From Choricystis sp. odSpoLacu1 (Eukaryota > Chlorophyta > Trebouxiophyceae): a stretch of DNA of 64,000 nucleotides. Location of the stretch: assembly GCA_958009055.1 (NCBI GenBank), contig OY253654.1, forward strand, positions 248,001-312,000, read 5' to 3'. The position numbers and the translations under genes were made by a program. Below, one piece after another: positions 31,348 through 40,658 of this stretch; within the stretch, counting starts at the first letter, position 1, and each line of letters opens with the position of its first letter. The notes under the pieces were generated by a model. That model ran no database searches, was not told where the DNA came from, and worked only from the letters and a program-made list of their open reading frames with translations.

Positions 31348-32133
31348 ATGTCGCTTTTCACGCCGCCTCGCCCCACCCCCGGCGGCTGGGTCGTGCGCCG
31401 CGGCGACCATTCCTGGCTCCACTCTCGCTCTGGCGCCCGCGTCCTGCTTGTGGGCACCCGCCACGCGGACGACGGCGCGTCCGCGGCGCTCGTGCGCGCT
31501 GCCATACGCGCCCTGCGCCCGGCAACAGTGGTTGTTGAACTCGACACAGCCCGCAAATACGCCCTGCTGGCGGGGGCGCCTCCGTTGTCGCCCCTGGCGG
31601 CGGCCGCGTCTGCAGCACGTTCCGCCGGTCGGTCGCCCGCGCGCGCGATGTTGGCGGGCGCGCTGGCTGGGGCGGCGGCCGCGGTCGCTGGTGCGTCAGG
31701 CACCACTCCAGCCGCCGACCTAACCGCCGCCCTGGAGGAGGCGGCAGCTGTAGGGGCAGCCATCGTGTGTGGGGACGCCGACGCGGGTGCGACGTTGGAC
31801 GCGCTGCTGCGCGGTCTGGCTGCCGCTCCACCCCGCCTGGATGCAGGGCTGGCCGCTTGGTTGGCGGCGGCACCGTCATCCTCGTCGTCGTTGTCACACC
31901 GGGAGATGGCGGCCGCTGCCACAGCAGCGCTGCGTGCGGCCGCGCCCGCCGCCGCGGTAGCGCTCACCGACGCGCGGGACGCGCGCCTGGCTGCAGTTTT
32001 AGCTCGCGTCGGCGCAGGCGGCAGACCCGTCGTGGGCGTCGTGGGCATGGCCCACCTTGAAGGCGTGGAAGAAAGGTGGGTGGCAAGAGAGCGGTGGGGC
32101 GGCGGGCCGAGTGCGACGCGTGTGCAGACGTGA
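31348..32133 (+). CDS. TraB-family protein
   Basis: A single frame gives 261 aa. TraB signatures are VLLVGTRHADDGASAALVRA at the start, ATVVVELDTARKYALL, and the closing VVGVVGMAHLEGVEERW. The family (TraB/PrgY, TRABD/TIKI-like fold) includes metal-dependent peptidase-like proteins and, in plants, mitochondrial or ER contact-site proteins of unclear chemistry. The C terminus may be spliced differently: GAAAG/GTGGGTGG at about 32074 is donor-like, so the last 18 residues are uncertain. It is divergent from FtsHi and convergent with the ASH coiled-coil gene. Confidence 0.75.
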   Translation: MSLFTPPRPTPGGWVVRRGDHSWLHSRSGARVLLVGTRHADDGASAALVRAAIRALRPATVVVELDTARKYALLAGAPPLSPLAAAASAARSAGRSPARAMLAGALAGAAAAVAGASGTTPAADLTAALEEAAAVGAAIVCGDADAGATLDALLRGLAAAPPRLDAGLAAWLAAAPSSSSSLSHREMAAAATAALRAAAPAAAVALTDARDARLAAVLARVGAGGRPVVGVVGMAHLEGVEERWVARERWGGGPSATRVQT

Positions 32134-32240
32134 GAGAGAGACTGTTGTGTGTGTGTGTGCAGAAACGTTAGAAAGTGAAGAAACAACATTTAGACGATCA
32201 ACGGAATGGAGACAAAAACATTTTTTTTTTCCTTTTTTCT

Positions 32241-35200
32241 TCAAGCCACGCTCGCCACCACGTGGGCCAGAGCCGCCTCCGCCGCCCCCACCTCGTCGCA
32301 CACGTCGTCGATGGCGGCCAGCATGGCGTCGACACCTTCACCGCGCGCCGCCGCATCGAAGGCAGCGGCGACGCGGGCGGCCAGGGCGGCGGCGCCGCCG
32401 ACGGGCGGGGGGGGCGGGTCGCCCAGCAGAATGGCGACGTCCGCCGGGGCCAGCCCCGTGACGCGGGCAGCGTCGGCAGGGTCAAAGAGAGTGGCAGCTG
32501 CTGCCGCCGCACCGCCACCATGCAGCGTGGCCGCCGCGTCAGCCCCCGCCCTCAGCGCGGAAGCCGCGCGCAGCGCGGTCGCGACGGCCGACCGCGCGGC
32601 GCCCAGCACGTCGCCAGCGGCCGACGGCGATTGCGCCTCCCCGCCCAGCAACAGCAACCGGCTGGTGCTGGGTCCGGTGGGTGTGCCGCCTCCCGCCAGC
32701 TGGGTCGCCAGGGACGCCACGCGCGCGCGCAGCGCCGCGAGCGCGCCGTCGCGGCTCGCGACTGCTTCTTCCAGTTCCTTCGCCCGTGCCGCCACCTTGA
32801 GCGCGTCCGCCGCGCGCTCGTTGGCAGCCGCCAGCGCGGTCGTAGCATCCGCGACGCGCGCTTTAGCCCGGGCGGCGCGGGCTTCCGCGTCGGCGCGGGC
32901 GGCGCGTTCCGCGTCGAGCGCCGCGCGCAGCGCGTGCGGGGGCGACGCGGACGAGGCTGCAGTCTGTGGCGGCACCGCATCAATGACTGCGCGCTCGCGG
33001 CGAGCCGCGTCCCTCGCAGCCGTCAACTCAGCCGCCGCAGCCGCGGCCGAGGCGGCTCTTTCCTTGAGCTTTTTGATTTTTTTAGATGCTGCCGCCGCGG
33101 TCGCCGCCCTGGCAGCCAGCGACGCCACCGCGTCCCGCACAGCCGACTCGCGGGCTGCGGCGGCGGCTGCGTCGGCAGCGGCGGCCGCCTCGATCTCGTC
33201 AGAGGGGGAGGAGGAGGAGCCAGGGTCGGCGGTGGGTGGCGGCGGCAGCTGAACCAGCGCGCCGCTCCCGCTCCCAGCCGGCAGCCCTGCCCGCACCGCC
33301 GCCTCCAGCCGGGCAGCGTCCCCCGCCCGGGCGGCCCGGTACCTGCGAAACGCGGCCCGCGTCTTGGCGGCCGCCGCCGCCGCGCGCGACCGCTCGGTGG
33401 CGAGCTCGCTCTCCGCCGCGTCTGCGCGCGATGACGCGGCGGCCGCGTCGCCCGCCGCGCGCGCGGTCGACTCGCGCAGCCGCCTGGCCAGGCGTTCGGC
33501 GTCAGCTTCGGCAGCCGTCACCCGGGCGGCGGCGGCAGCGGTGGCATCCACGTCGGCGGCCAGGGCGGCGTGCGCGGACGCAGTCGCGACCGCGTCCGCA
33601 GCGACCACGTCGGCCAGCCCCTCTGCGCGCGACGCCACCGCGGCCAGCGCCCGCCGCGCGGCGACCGCGTCAGCGTCTGAGCTCTCAGCGCGAGCTTCGG
33701 CGGCGCGCAAAGATGCGCGCAGCGACGACTCACGCGCGGACGCGGCGTCCAGCGCGCGGCACAGGGCCGCGGTCTCAGACGCAGCCTCATCATCCGGCCC
33801 ACTGGCCAGTGAAGTGCGCGCCACCGCGTCCGCCAGGGCGGTCTCGGCGCGGGTGCGGGCGTCGCGCTCGGCTTGCAGGGTGGCGGGCGACACGGGGGGC
33901 GTGTCGTCGTCGGAAGCGGCGGCAGCAGTTGCGGCGACTGCGTCGGCGCGAGCGCAAGCGAGTTCTTTCTCTAAATCCATGACCACGCCTTCAGCAGCCG
34001 CAGCGCGTGCCACAGCAGCCGCTTCACGCGCACTTGCGTCCGCGGCGGCGGCTTCAGCCGCGGCCCGGGCCACGCGCTCCGACGCGAGCGCGGCGCGCGC
34101 GGTCGGCGCGTCGTCGGCGTCGGCCGCGTCGTCGGCGTCCCGTGTCGCCCGCAGGGCAGCTTCAGTGGCGCGCAGGCGTTCTTTGAGGGATGCGACGTCA
34201 GCCAGAGCGACTTCCAGTTGGTCGGCGGCGTCGGCGGGGGACGGCGCGGCCGCGCGCTTGGCGACCGCGGCCGCGGCCGCCGCCTGGGCGTCCCCCAACT
34301 CCCTCTCCAGCGCCGCCGCCCGGGCCGCCACCGCGGCGCCAGCAGCTTCAGCCGCGTACCTGGATGCAAGAGCGGCTTCTGCGTCGGCGCGAGCCGCAGC
34401 GGCAGCGTCTTCCGCCACCTCAGCACGTGCCACCGCATCGCGCGCCGCCGCGTCGGCGTCGGCCACGCGCGCGGACAGCGCCGCGATCGCGTCATCCTTG
34501 GCCTGCAGCGCCGCCAGGGCGGCGGTGTTGCGGTCGTCCTGGGACGCGCGTTCGGCCGCCAGGGCGGCCTCCACAAGGGCGGCGGCAGTGGGGGTGCGGT
34601 CGGTGGTGGCCGCGCGCAGCCCGTCGAGCACGGCTGCCGTCGCAGCCGCGCTCGCGCCGCGCGTCCCCAGCTCCCGCACACGCGCACGCAGTTGGGCGTT
34701 GGCGCCCGCAGCCTCCGCCAGCGCTGTCTGCAGCGTGGCCACCGCGCGCGCCGCGTCGCCGCGGGCCAGGGCGGCGCGCACCGCGCGGTCGCGGTCGGCA
34801 GCCGCGGCGGCGTCGCGGGAAAGAAGAGTGTCGTCTTCGGCGTGTGTCGTTGCGTCGACTGCTGCCGCCGGCACGCGCGCTGGCGAAGACCGCGCCGCCG
34901 CGGCCGCCGTCGCCTCCCGCTGCAGCGCGTCTCCCCCCACCCAGCGCGGCAGGGGGGGCGCCGCCGCGGCGTCCGGGTTCCAGCGGGGGGGCGAGTCGGG
35001 GAGAGGGTCGGCGGCGTGCGCGCTCACCTCGTAAAGCGCGCGCGGGTCGATCTCTTGGGGGCCGTCCTCCCCAAAGAGGAGGTCTTTGTCTGCGACGAAA
35101 AAGGTGGAGGGTGGCGGGATGGTTTCATCGTCGCCGTCCAGGCCACCACCAAGCGTGGGCGACGGCGGCGCCCACGCGGGCGGCGATGACCGCGCTGCCC

Positions 35201-35798
35201 TCACAGGCGTCCCTCCCACCGGCACCACAGTGGGGCACCGTCTCTGGACGGGGATGGCTGCGCGCCCGGGGGCGGGGCTGGCGGGGGACGGGCTGGCGGC
35301 GGCGCGCGCGGACACGGCAACACGCTTGCCCGGCTTCAAAAACCAGACCACCGTCAGCTTCTGGTCAAAATACTTGCCCTTGACGTGAAAAAAGTCGCGC
35401 ACTCCTGTCGACGCCGCCTTGTCGGCCGCCGCAAAGCGGGGGGGGACGTGCAGGGTGATGGTGATGTTTGCGCTGGTGTGGGGGCCCAGCATGAGAGTGG
35501 GAGGGTCCACCCGGAACCTGTCTGCAGCGCCCGCACGCAGCTCGGCGTCCAGAGTGGCGGCCAGCGTGTTGGTGACGGTGACGGTGAGGGTGGTGGGCTG
35601 GTGTGGAGAGGAGTGGTGGTGGGAGGAAGTAGCGCGCCGTTTGTTTTTTGCGCGCGCGTTTGGGCCCGCGCGCCCGCGCCCTCTGGCTCGGCACACACGC
35701 GCCACCTGGCAGACAAAACACCACTCTCTCACCTTGCCCACTACCACGTCCCGGAACACCAGCTCGGGCGGGTCGAACGCCAGCGGCGGCGCATCCAT
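32241..35798 (-). CDS. ASH/MSP-domain long coiled-coil protein
   Basis: Exons 35798-35733 and 35597-32241 join in phase to 1140 aa. Residues about 5-115 form an ASH/MSP-like beta sandwich (LAFDPPELVFRDVVVGK, then PTTLTVTVTNTLAATLDAEL and FRVDPPTLMLGPHTSANITI). About 800 residues of Ala/Arg/Glu/Asp-rich coiled coil follow, with many DAxxAR-type heptads. ASH domains occur in centrosomal, ciliary and Golgi proteins, and MSP domains in VAP and sperm proteins. With the long coiled coil, a basal-body or flagellar structural role is the natural guess but is inference. The extreme Ala content is shared with other long proteins here. Confidence 0.72.
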   Translation of the reverse strand: MDAPPLAFDPPELVFRDVVVGKVREWCFVCQVARVCRARGRGRAGPNARAKNKRRATSSHHHSSPHQPTTLTVTVTNTLAATLDAELRAGAADRFRVDPPTLMLGPHTSANITITLHVPPRFAAADKAASTGVRDFFHVKGKYFDQKLTVVWFLKPGKRVAVSARAAASPSPASPAPGRAAIPVQRRCPTVVPVGGTPVRAARSSPPAWAPPSPTLGGGLDGDDETIPPPSTFFVADKDLLFGEDGPQEIDPRALYEVSAHAADPLPDSPPRWNPDAAAAPPLPRWVGGDALQREATAAAAARSSPARVPAAAVDATTHAEDDTLLSRDAAAAADRDRAVRAALARGDAARAVATLQTALAEAAGANAQLRARVRELGTRGASAAATAAVLDGLRAATTDRTPTAAALVEAALAAERASQDDRNTAALAALQAKDDAIAALSARVADADAAARDAVARAEVAEDAAAAARADAEAALASRYAAEAAGAAVAARAAALERELGDAQAAAAAAVAKRAAAPSPADAADQLEVALADVASLKERLRATEAALRATRDADDAADADDAPTARAALASERVARAAAEAAAADASAREAAAVARAAAAEGVVMDLEKELACARADAVAATAAAASDDDTPPVSPATLQAERDARTRAETALADAVARTSLASGPDDEAASETAALCRALDAASARESSLRASLRAAEARAESSDADAVAARRALAAVASRAEGLADVVAADAVATASAHAALAADVDATAAAAARVTAAEADAERLARRLRESTARAAGDAAAASSRADAAESELATERSRAAAAAAKTRAAFRRYRAARAGDAARLEAAVRAGLPAGSGSGALVQLPPPPTADPGSSSSPSDEIEAAAAADAAAAAARESAVRDAVASLAARAATAAAASKKIKKLKERAASAAAAAAELTAARDAARRERAVIDAVPPQTAASSASPPHALRAALDAERAARADAEARAARAKARVADATTALAAANERAADALKVAARAKELEEAVASRDGALAALRARVASLATQLAGGGTPTGPSTSRLLLLGGEAQSPSAAGDVLGAARSAVATALRAASALRAGADAAATLHGGGAAAAAATLFDPADAARVTGLAPADVAILLGDPPPPPVGGAAALAARVAAAFDAAARGEGVDAMLAAIDDVCDEVGAAEAALAHVVASVA

Positions 35799-35964
35799 TG
35801 AGGGAGATGCAAACAGCGCGTCGGGGGGGCTGTCGTGTGTGTCGAAAACGCGGTGCCCGCTTCACTGCTCCTGCCACAGTGTGTGCGTGGCTACAAGGCG
35901 CTGTCGCAGGGAGGCGGCACACACGAGGCGGCGCGCGCTTGCGTGAAAGAAAACGAAGAGTGCG

Positions 35965-36432
35965 ATGCAGACTCCCAAAAAAAAAAGGATGGCCCGCCAC
36001 GCCCCCCCCTCCGCCAACCAGCCCACGCTGGCGGCCTTCCTGGCGGCGTCCAGAGGGGACGCGCCACCCCCCCCGCGCGCCCCCCGCCCCGCCGAGGCGG
36101 GCGCCCAGCGCACCCTGTTCTCGCTCGAGCGTGTCGTGACGCTGCCTCGCGGCGTGCCCGCGGCCGACCACCTGCGCACCGCGCTACCTGTCTTACAGCA
36201 AGATGCTGCCGAGGCTGAACCTGCGGCAGCCTTGGCCGCCTTGCGCCGGCTGGCCTGTGTGGACGTGTCTCGCGCCGACCTGGCGACAACAGGCGCTGGG
36301 GCCGCGGTGCGCCGGCTCAAGGCCTGCTCCCACTATGATGTGAGCGTGGCCGCTGCCCGCCTGGTGGAAAAGTGGAAGGGCATTGTCAGGCGGGAGGTGG
36401 AGGGGGCAGAACGCAAAGCGGCACGCGGGTGA
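35965..36432 (+). CDS. Small TFIIS N-terminal-domain protein with PIP-like motif
   Basis: A single frame gives 155 aa from ATG 35965; ATG 35989 is an alternative. The N terminus is basic (MQTPKKKRMARHA) and carries QPTLAAFL, which fits the PCNA-interacting consensus Q-x2-L-x2-F-[FLY] though the second aromatic is Leu. Residues about 75-150 are a TFIIS N-terminal (LW/TND) domain: ALRRLACVDVSRADLATTG, VRRLKACSHYDVSVAAARL, VEKWKGIVRREVEG. TND domains bind short motifs in elongation factors (IWS1, TFIIS, elongin A, LEDGF). The protein is probably nuclear. No zinc ribbon is present, so it is not TFIIS itself. Confidence 0.75.
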   Translation: MQTPKKKRMARHAPPSANQPTLAAFLAASRGDAPPPPRAPRPAEAGAQRTLFSLERVVTLPRGVPAADHLRTALPVLQQDAAEAEPAAALAALRRLACVDVSRADLATTGAGAAVRRLKACSHYDVSVAAARLVEKWKGIVRREVEGAERKAARG

Positions 36433-36666
36433 GGGGTAGAGGTGTGTGTTTTTGTCTGGTTTTAGTTGGCGGCTTTCCCTCCTTTCTGTGTGTATGATTT
36501 CTAAAACTGCACTGTCAGTCACTTGTCCAAATGGTGTGAGAGAGGAGGGAGACACGAGTGGGGAGAAAGAAGAAACCAAACGTGTCGTCATCGTTTTTTC
36601 ATCCACCAACCACCGACTCCACTAATCCACACAAACAAATCACACAAATGCACACTCACACACCCT

Positions 36667-37516
36667 TCACCCTCCTCCTCCATGCCTCAACTTGAGGGCG
36701 CACGCTTTGGCGGCCTCTGCCGCCGCCATCGCTGCGGCGGCCGCAGCCGCAGTCGCCTCCGCCACCACGGCCGCGCTCTTGATGTCGGCGGCAGCGCGCG
36801 GCGCGGCAGCCTGCGCGCGCAACGTCTTGACCGCATCCCTCAGCTTGGCGTTGTCGGCGGCCAGTTTTGTGGCGTCGGCGACTGCGGCGTCAGCGCGCGT
36901 GCGCTGGAAAGCCACGCGCCGGCCCTGCCAGTAGTAGGTCAAGCCTCCACTGGCCACAGCTGTGCCCACGTATGGTGCCTTCTCGCGGGCGCCCGGGGGC
37001 AATGCGCGCCAGCTTCTGACCACTTGGCGTTTGAGGCCGAGCGCAAAGGGCCCAATGAAGTCGACGTCCACGTGGACAGGCATCTTGACGCCCTTTGTCT
37101 TCACCTCCTCAAAGTAGGCGGACGTGGCGGACGCCCACGACTGAGCCACGGAGCGCAGGGTGCCGCTGGGTGGGGTGGGGAAATTTCGGCGGGTGAAATG
37201 CTGCATGCGAAGACAATGGCGCGCTTGCACCGCCGCCCCGCGTGCTCTCCCTCCCTCTCCCACCTCTCCGCCGCCTCCACACGACAGCTGAGCTCAGTCG
37301 AGCATGTCGACGAGGATGTATGCGTGCGCGCCACCCCTCCCCACACCACACCACCCACCTGTCCTTGTTCAACCGGTCGCCGACGACGTTGAACAGCGTG
37401 CGCTTGGGGGGCGCCGCCTCGCGGGCCGCCTGTTTGGCGGCTGAGGCGGCCGCGGCGGCGGCCGCGGCAGCACCGGCGCCGGCGCTCGGCGGCGGGGCGC
37501 CGTTGGGGCGGGACAT
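36667..37516 (-). CDS. Protein of unknown function with C-terminal coiled coil
   Basis: Exons 37516-37359 and 37165-36667 join in phase to 218 aa. An Ala-rich N terminus leads to RTLFNVVGDRLNKDSGTLRS and VAQSWASATSAYFEEVKTKG. A more ordered centre includes DVDFIGPFALGLKRQVVRSW and TYYWQGRRVAFQRTRAD, and the tail is an Ala/Lys coiled coil. No family is recognised. It is divergent from the TBC gene across 146 bp. Confidence 0.65.
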
Positions 37517-37662
37517 ATCTGAGTGAGAGGGAAGTGTGAGGAGGAGAGGACTTTTTTTTTTTTTTTTTTTCCGGCACACCATCGACGCGGCATTTCTGCA
37601 AAGCGCCCGCGGCACAAGGCGCCCGCCATCCGCGCCTCTGCCACACATCACCCCCACACACC

Positions 37663-39342
37663 ATGCTCAAACGCGTCCTGGACGCCGCGGGCGAGCTGCT
37701 GGGCGCGACCGACCTTCGCGAGCGCGCGGGCGGCGTGCTCGAGCGCGAGGCCGCGGCCCGCGTGGCGGCGGTGCGGCACGGTGAGTGATGTCGGAGAGGA
37801 GAGTACAACGATGACGAGGGCGCGCACGGCGCCAACAAATAATCACACCCCTTTTCACCTCAGGCGTCAAAACTGTCAAAACCGCGCCCGCCCGTGTGCG
37901 CGCCACCCTGGTCTACCTCGCGTCCGCCCTGGCGGAGCAGCGGGCCGCCTCTGCCCTGGCGGCGGTGCGGGGGGCTCCCGTGGATGTGCAGGTGGGGGCG
38001 ACGCTGTTTGAGGACGCGCCGCAAGAGTTGAGGGCACGGCTGTGGACCGCCCTCCTCACCGACCCCACCCTCCGAGGCCCGGTGTCGGCCGCGGAGGCGG
38101 AGACTGCCGACGCAGCATCTGCTGCCAAGGCGATGGCGGCGCGCGCGGTGGCGAGGGCGGCGGGGCTGTGTGAAGCAGCGGAGGCGGCCGCTGACGCCAA
38201 CCCTCCCTCCGCCTCCCTCGCTGCCTCCGACTCGTGGCAGGTCGTGCAGGACGCGCCCTGGGTGCCGCCCGGGGATGCGCCCGCCTTGTCTGTGGCTGCA
38301 GCAGACGAAGCGGGTGGCGACACCACCCTCCCTCTCTGCGCGCGCTCCCTGCGCAACCGCCTCATGGCCGCCGCCCTGGCGTCTCCCTACCCCCCCCCCC
38401 ACCGAGTACGCGGAGGGGTCGCCCTATGATGCCGCCCTGTTGGCACGGCCGCCTCCGAACGAGGACGGAGGCGTCGATGACGCGGTGTCGAGGGATCTGG
38501 CAAGGACATTTCCCGAACACCCCTGGTTCGCGTTTGCGTCTGGAAAGGCCGCCCTGTCCCGCGTGCTGACCTCCATCGCGGCCGCCGACCCCACCGTGAG
38601 CTATGTGCAAGGCCTGGCCTTCGTGGCGGGTGTCGCGCTGCAGTTTTTGCCTGAACCCTCATCCTACTCACTCGTCCGCCGCCTCCTCTCCCCTCCGTCC
38701 GTCGGTGGGTGCGGCCTGCGCGGCCTGTACGCGCCCGGCCTGCCCCTGCTGCGGGCGGCGCTCACCGCGCACGACGCCCTGCTGGCTGACGTGGCGCCCC
38801 AGGCTGCGGCTGTTTTAACTGAGGCAGGCGTCCCTGCTGCTCTCTACGCAGCCCAGTGGCTCCTCACCTCCTTTGCCGCCCCCTTCCCCCCCGCCTTTGC
38901 GGCGCGGGTGCTGGATGCCGTGCTGATTGAGGGCAGTGTTAATCCGTTGGTGCGCGTGTCGGTGGCGGCGACACAAGCGTGTGAAGCCAAACTGGTTGCC
39001 ACCCCCCGTGGCGACTTTGAGGCCGCGGTCGGCGTCGTCAAACTCATTCCGCCCGCCTGGACGCGGGATGAAACACGGGCTGTGATTACTGCAGGGTTGA
39101 GCGGTGCCGTCGTCTCCCCTGCCGCGGTGGAGGCGGCGCTGGCAGCGGCTGCCGCGGCCGACGACGCTTGCGCGCGCACGCCGCCCGCGTGCCCCTCTCC
39201 GCGGCCGCCGTCTCCGGCCGAAGGTGGAGGAGTGGGCAGCGATGGCGAGGGACTGGCCAGCCTGGCGCTCGAGGGCGCGGCCTGGTTTTTGGAGGGGGGG
39301 GAGGAGGCGGAAGAGGGAGGAGGGCAGGACGCAGCAGCTTGA
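37663..39342 (+). CDS. TBC-domain Rab GTPase-activating protein, frame break at a C10 run
   Basis: Exon 1 (37663-37780) joins 37864 onward in phase. The TBC domain runs from FEDAPQELRARLWTALL through SRDLARTFPEHPWF (arginine-finger motif x2-D-x2-R) and VSYVQGLAFVAGVALQF (glutamine finger YVQG) to LYAAQWLLTSFAAPFPPAFA. Both catalytic fingers are present, so it should accelerate GTP hydrolysis on a Rab. The frame of the first half closes early at 38429; the second half is read one base later. The switch lies at the C10 run 38391-38400, where one C fewer restores SPYPPPTEYAEGSPYDAALL. The corrected length would be about 531 aa. The C-terminal tail lies in a tandem duplication that crosses the stop codon. 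Confidence 0.85.
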
Positions 39343-39470
39343 GTGAAACAAAAGGAGGACGAGCGAGCCTGGCGCTCGAGGGCGCGGCCTGTTTTTTTGC
39401 AGGGGGGTGGGGGGGGGAAGGCGGAGGGAGGAGGGCAGGACGGCGGCGGCGCAGCTTGAGTGATGAAACC
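39259..39470 (+). repeat. Tandem duplication (about 107 bp) across the TBC stop codon
   Basis: Two imperfect copies start at 39259 and 39366. Both begin AGCCTGGCGCTCGAGGGCGC, pass through a T run and a G run, and end with CAGCTTGAGTGA. Copy 1 encodes the TBC protein tail and stop; copy 2 lies in the 3' flank. The second copy differs by indels in its T and G runs. Confidence 0.85.
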
Positions 39471-39582
39471 GAAACAAACAAAAAACTCAGAGCCATCCCT
39501 GAAAAACAAAAAAACTGCGTGCCCTCTCACCCCCCACCCGCGCGAGCCGCACCCCCACACCCCCACACCCTCCGCCACCACC

Positions 39583-40058
39583 ATGCGCGCAGCGGCTGGC
39601 TCAGTCGCTGGCCGCATCAGCCCGCTCGTCCACACGGTGGCCCCCCGCGTGTACGCGCTCGCCGGCATCGCGGCCGCCCTGCTGCTGGCCCTGCACAAGC
39701 TGCTGACGTCGGCCCTGCCCACGGTGCGTTGGGCAGGAGAGGGGAGAGGGGGGGGGGGCGGGGAGGGGGCGGGTGTGGAGAGAGGGAGGCGGCCCGCGCA
39801 GGCCGCGCGCATGCAATGAGTCCGTCGCTCAACCCCCCCCCGCCGTCGCTCACCCCCTCTCCGTCCACCCCTCCACCCCCAGATGGGAGCCGCCAGGCGG
39901 CCCACGCGGTCGACGGCCGCCAAAAAGGCGCCGTCCCGGCCCAAGCGCAACGGTGAGAAGGGGGGGAGAGGAAGGGCAAGGTTTGAAAAAAAACGGCCCG
40001 CGCCTGACCGGCTCTCAACCCACACACAGGCACCGCCGCCGCCGCCGCTCCTCACTGA
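39583..40058 (+). CDS. 79-aa single-span membrane protein, unknown
   Basis: Three small exons (39583-39723, 39883-39952, 40030-40058) join in phase to 79 aa ending in TGA. The first half contains one hydrophobic helix (YALAGIAAALLLALHKLLTS). The second half is basic and low in complexity (GAARRPTRSTAAKKAPSRPK). Clean splice sites with phase continuity over two introns support a real gene. It could be a small organelle or ER membrane protein; I do not recognise it. Confidence 0.6.
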
Positions 40059-40658
40059 ACCTGTATGCCTTGGGCCCCTCCCCTCCCCCGTTTCCGCCGA
40101 TTCCTATCGGTCTCACTGTTTCGTTAGAGCGTTTTTAGAGAGAAAAGAGTGTGTGTGTGTGTGTCCTTTTTTATTTTCATTCTGGAGAAAAAGCTTTTTT
40201 TTTCGCACGCGCGGCCCCACTGGCCGAGCACACACACACAAACCCTTCGCGCCCGGGCATGGTGGCTGCCCTGGGTGTGTTTGGGGTTGGTGGCATGCAC
40301 ACACACACATCAACAATGGAATGGTGGAGGTCTGTTGGAAAGACAGTTGATGCGGGGGCAACTGTGTAACCAAAACAGAGACCTCACGATGTGTGTTTTT
40401 TGACCTTGGTGTGCGTGTGTGTGTGAGTTGACGTTGCTCGTGATGATGATGTGTGTGTGGTTTTACACCGGGTGGAGTTTTTGTGGGCGAATCAAAAAAA
40501 CGAACGAAACAAGCGCTTGATGTGTGTGTGCGAACGAAACAACCAAGCCCCCCTTCCCGCAATCAACCTCTCTCTCTCTCTCTCGACATCACGACGCGTT
40601 TGGTGTGTGATGTGTGGTGTGTTTGATGTTGTGTCTCCCACCCCCCTAGAACCCACAC
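40059..40658. other. Convergent spacer with GT/CA microsatellites
   Basis: This 600-bp spacer lies between the 79-aa gene and the ARC6 stop codon. It is AT-richer than genes, with several (GT)n tracts (about 40149-40163, 40410-40424, 40449-40460), CA tracts near 40230 and 40300, and a (CT)n run near 40570. TGTAA occurs at about 40364. The ORFs are repeat-driven, and no RNA gene was seen. Confidence 0.6.

Noticed and set aside
33364..35034. 556-codon Ala/Ser-rich plus-strand ORF
   Set aside because: It is the complement of the Ala-rich coiled coil on the minus strand; repeats of GCG/CGC give open antisense frames.
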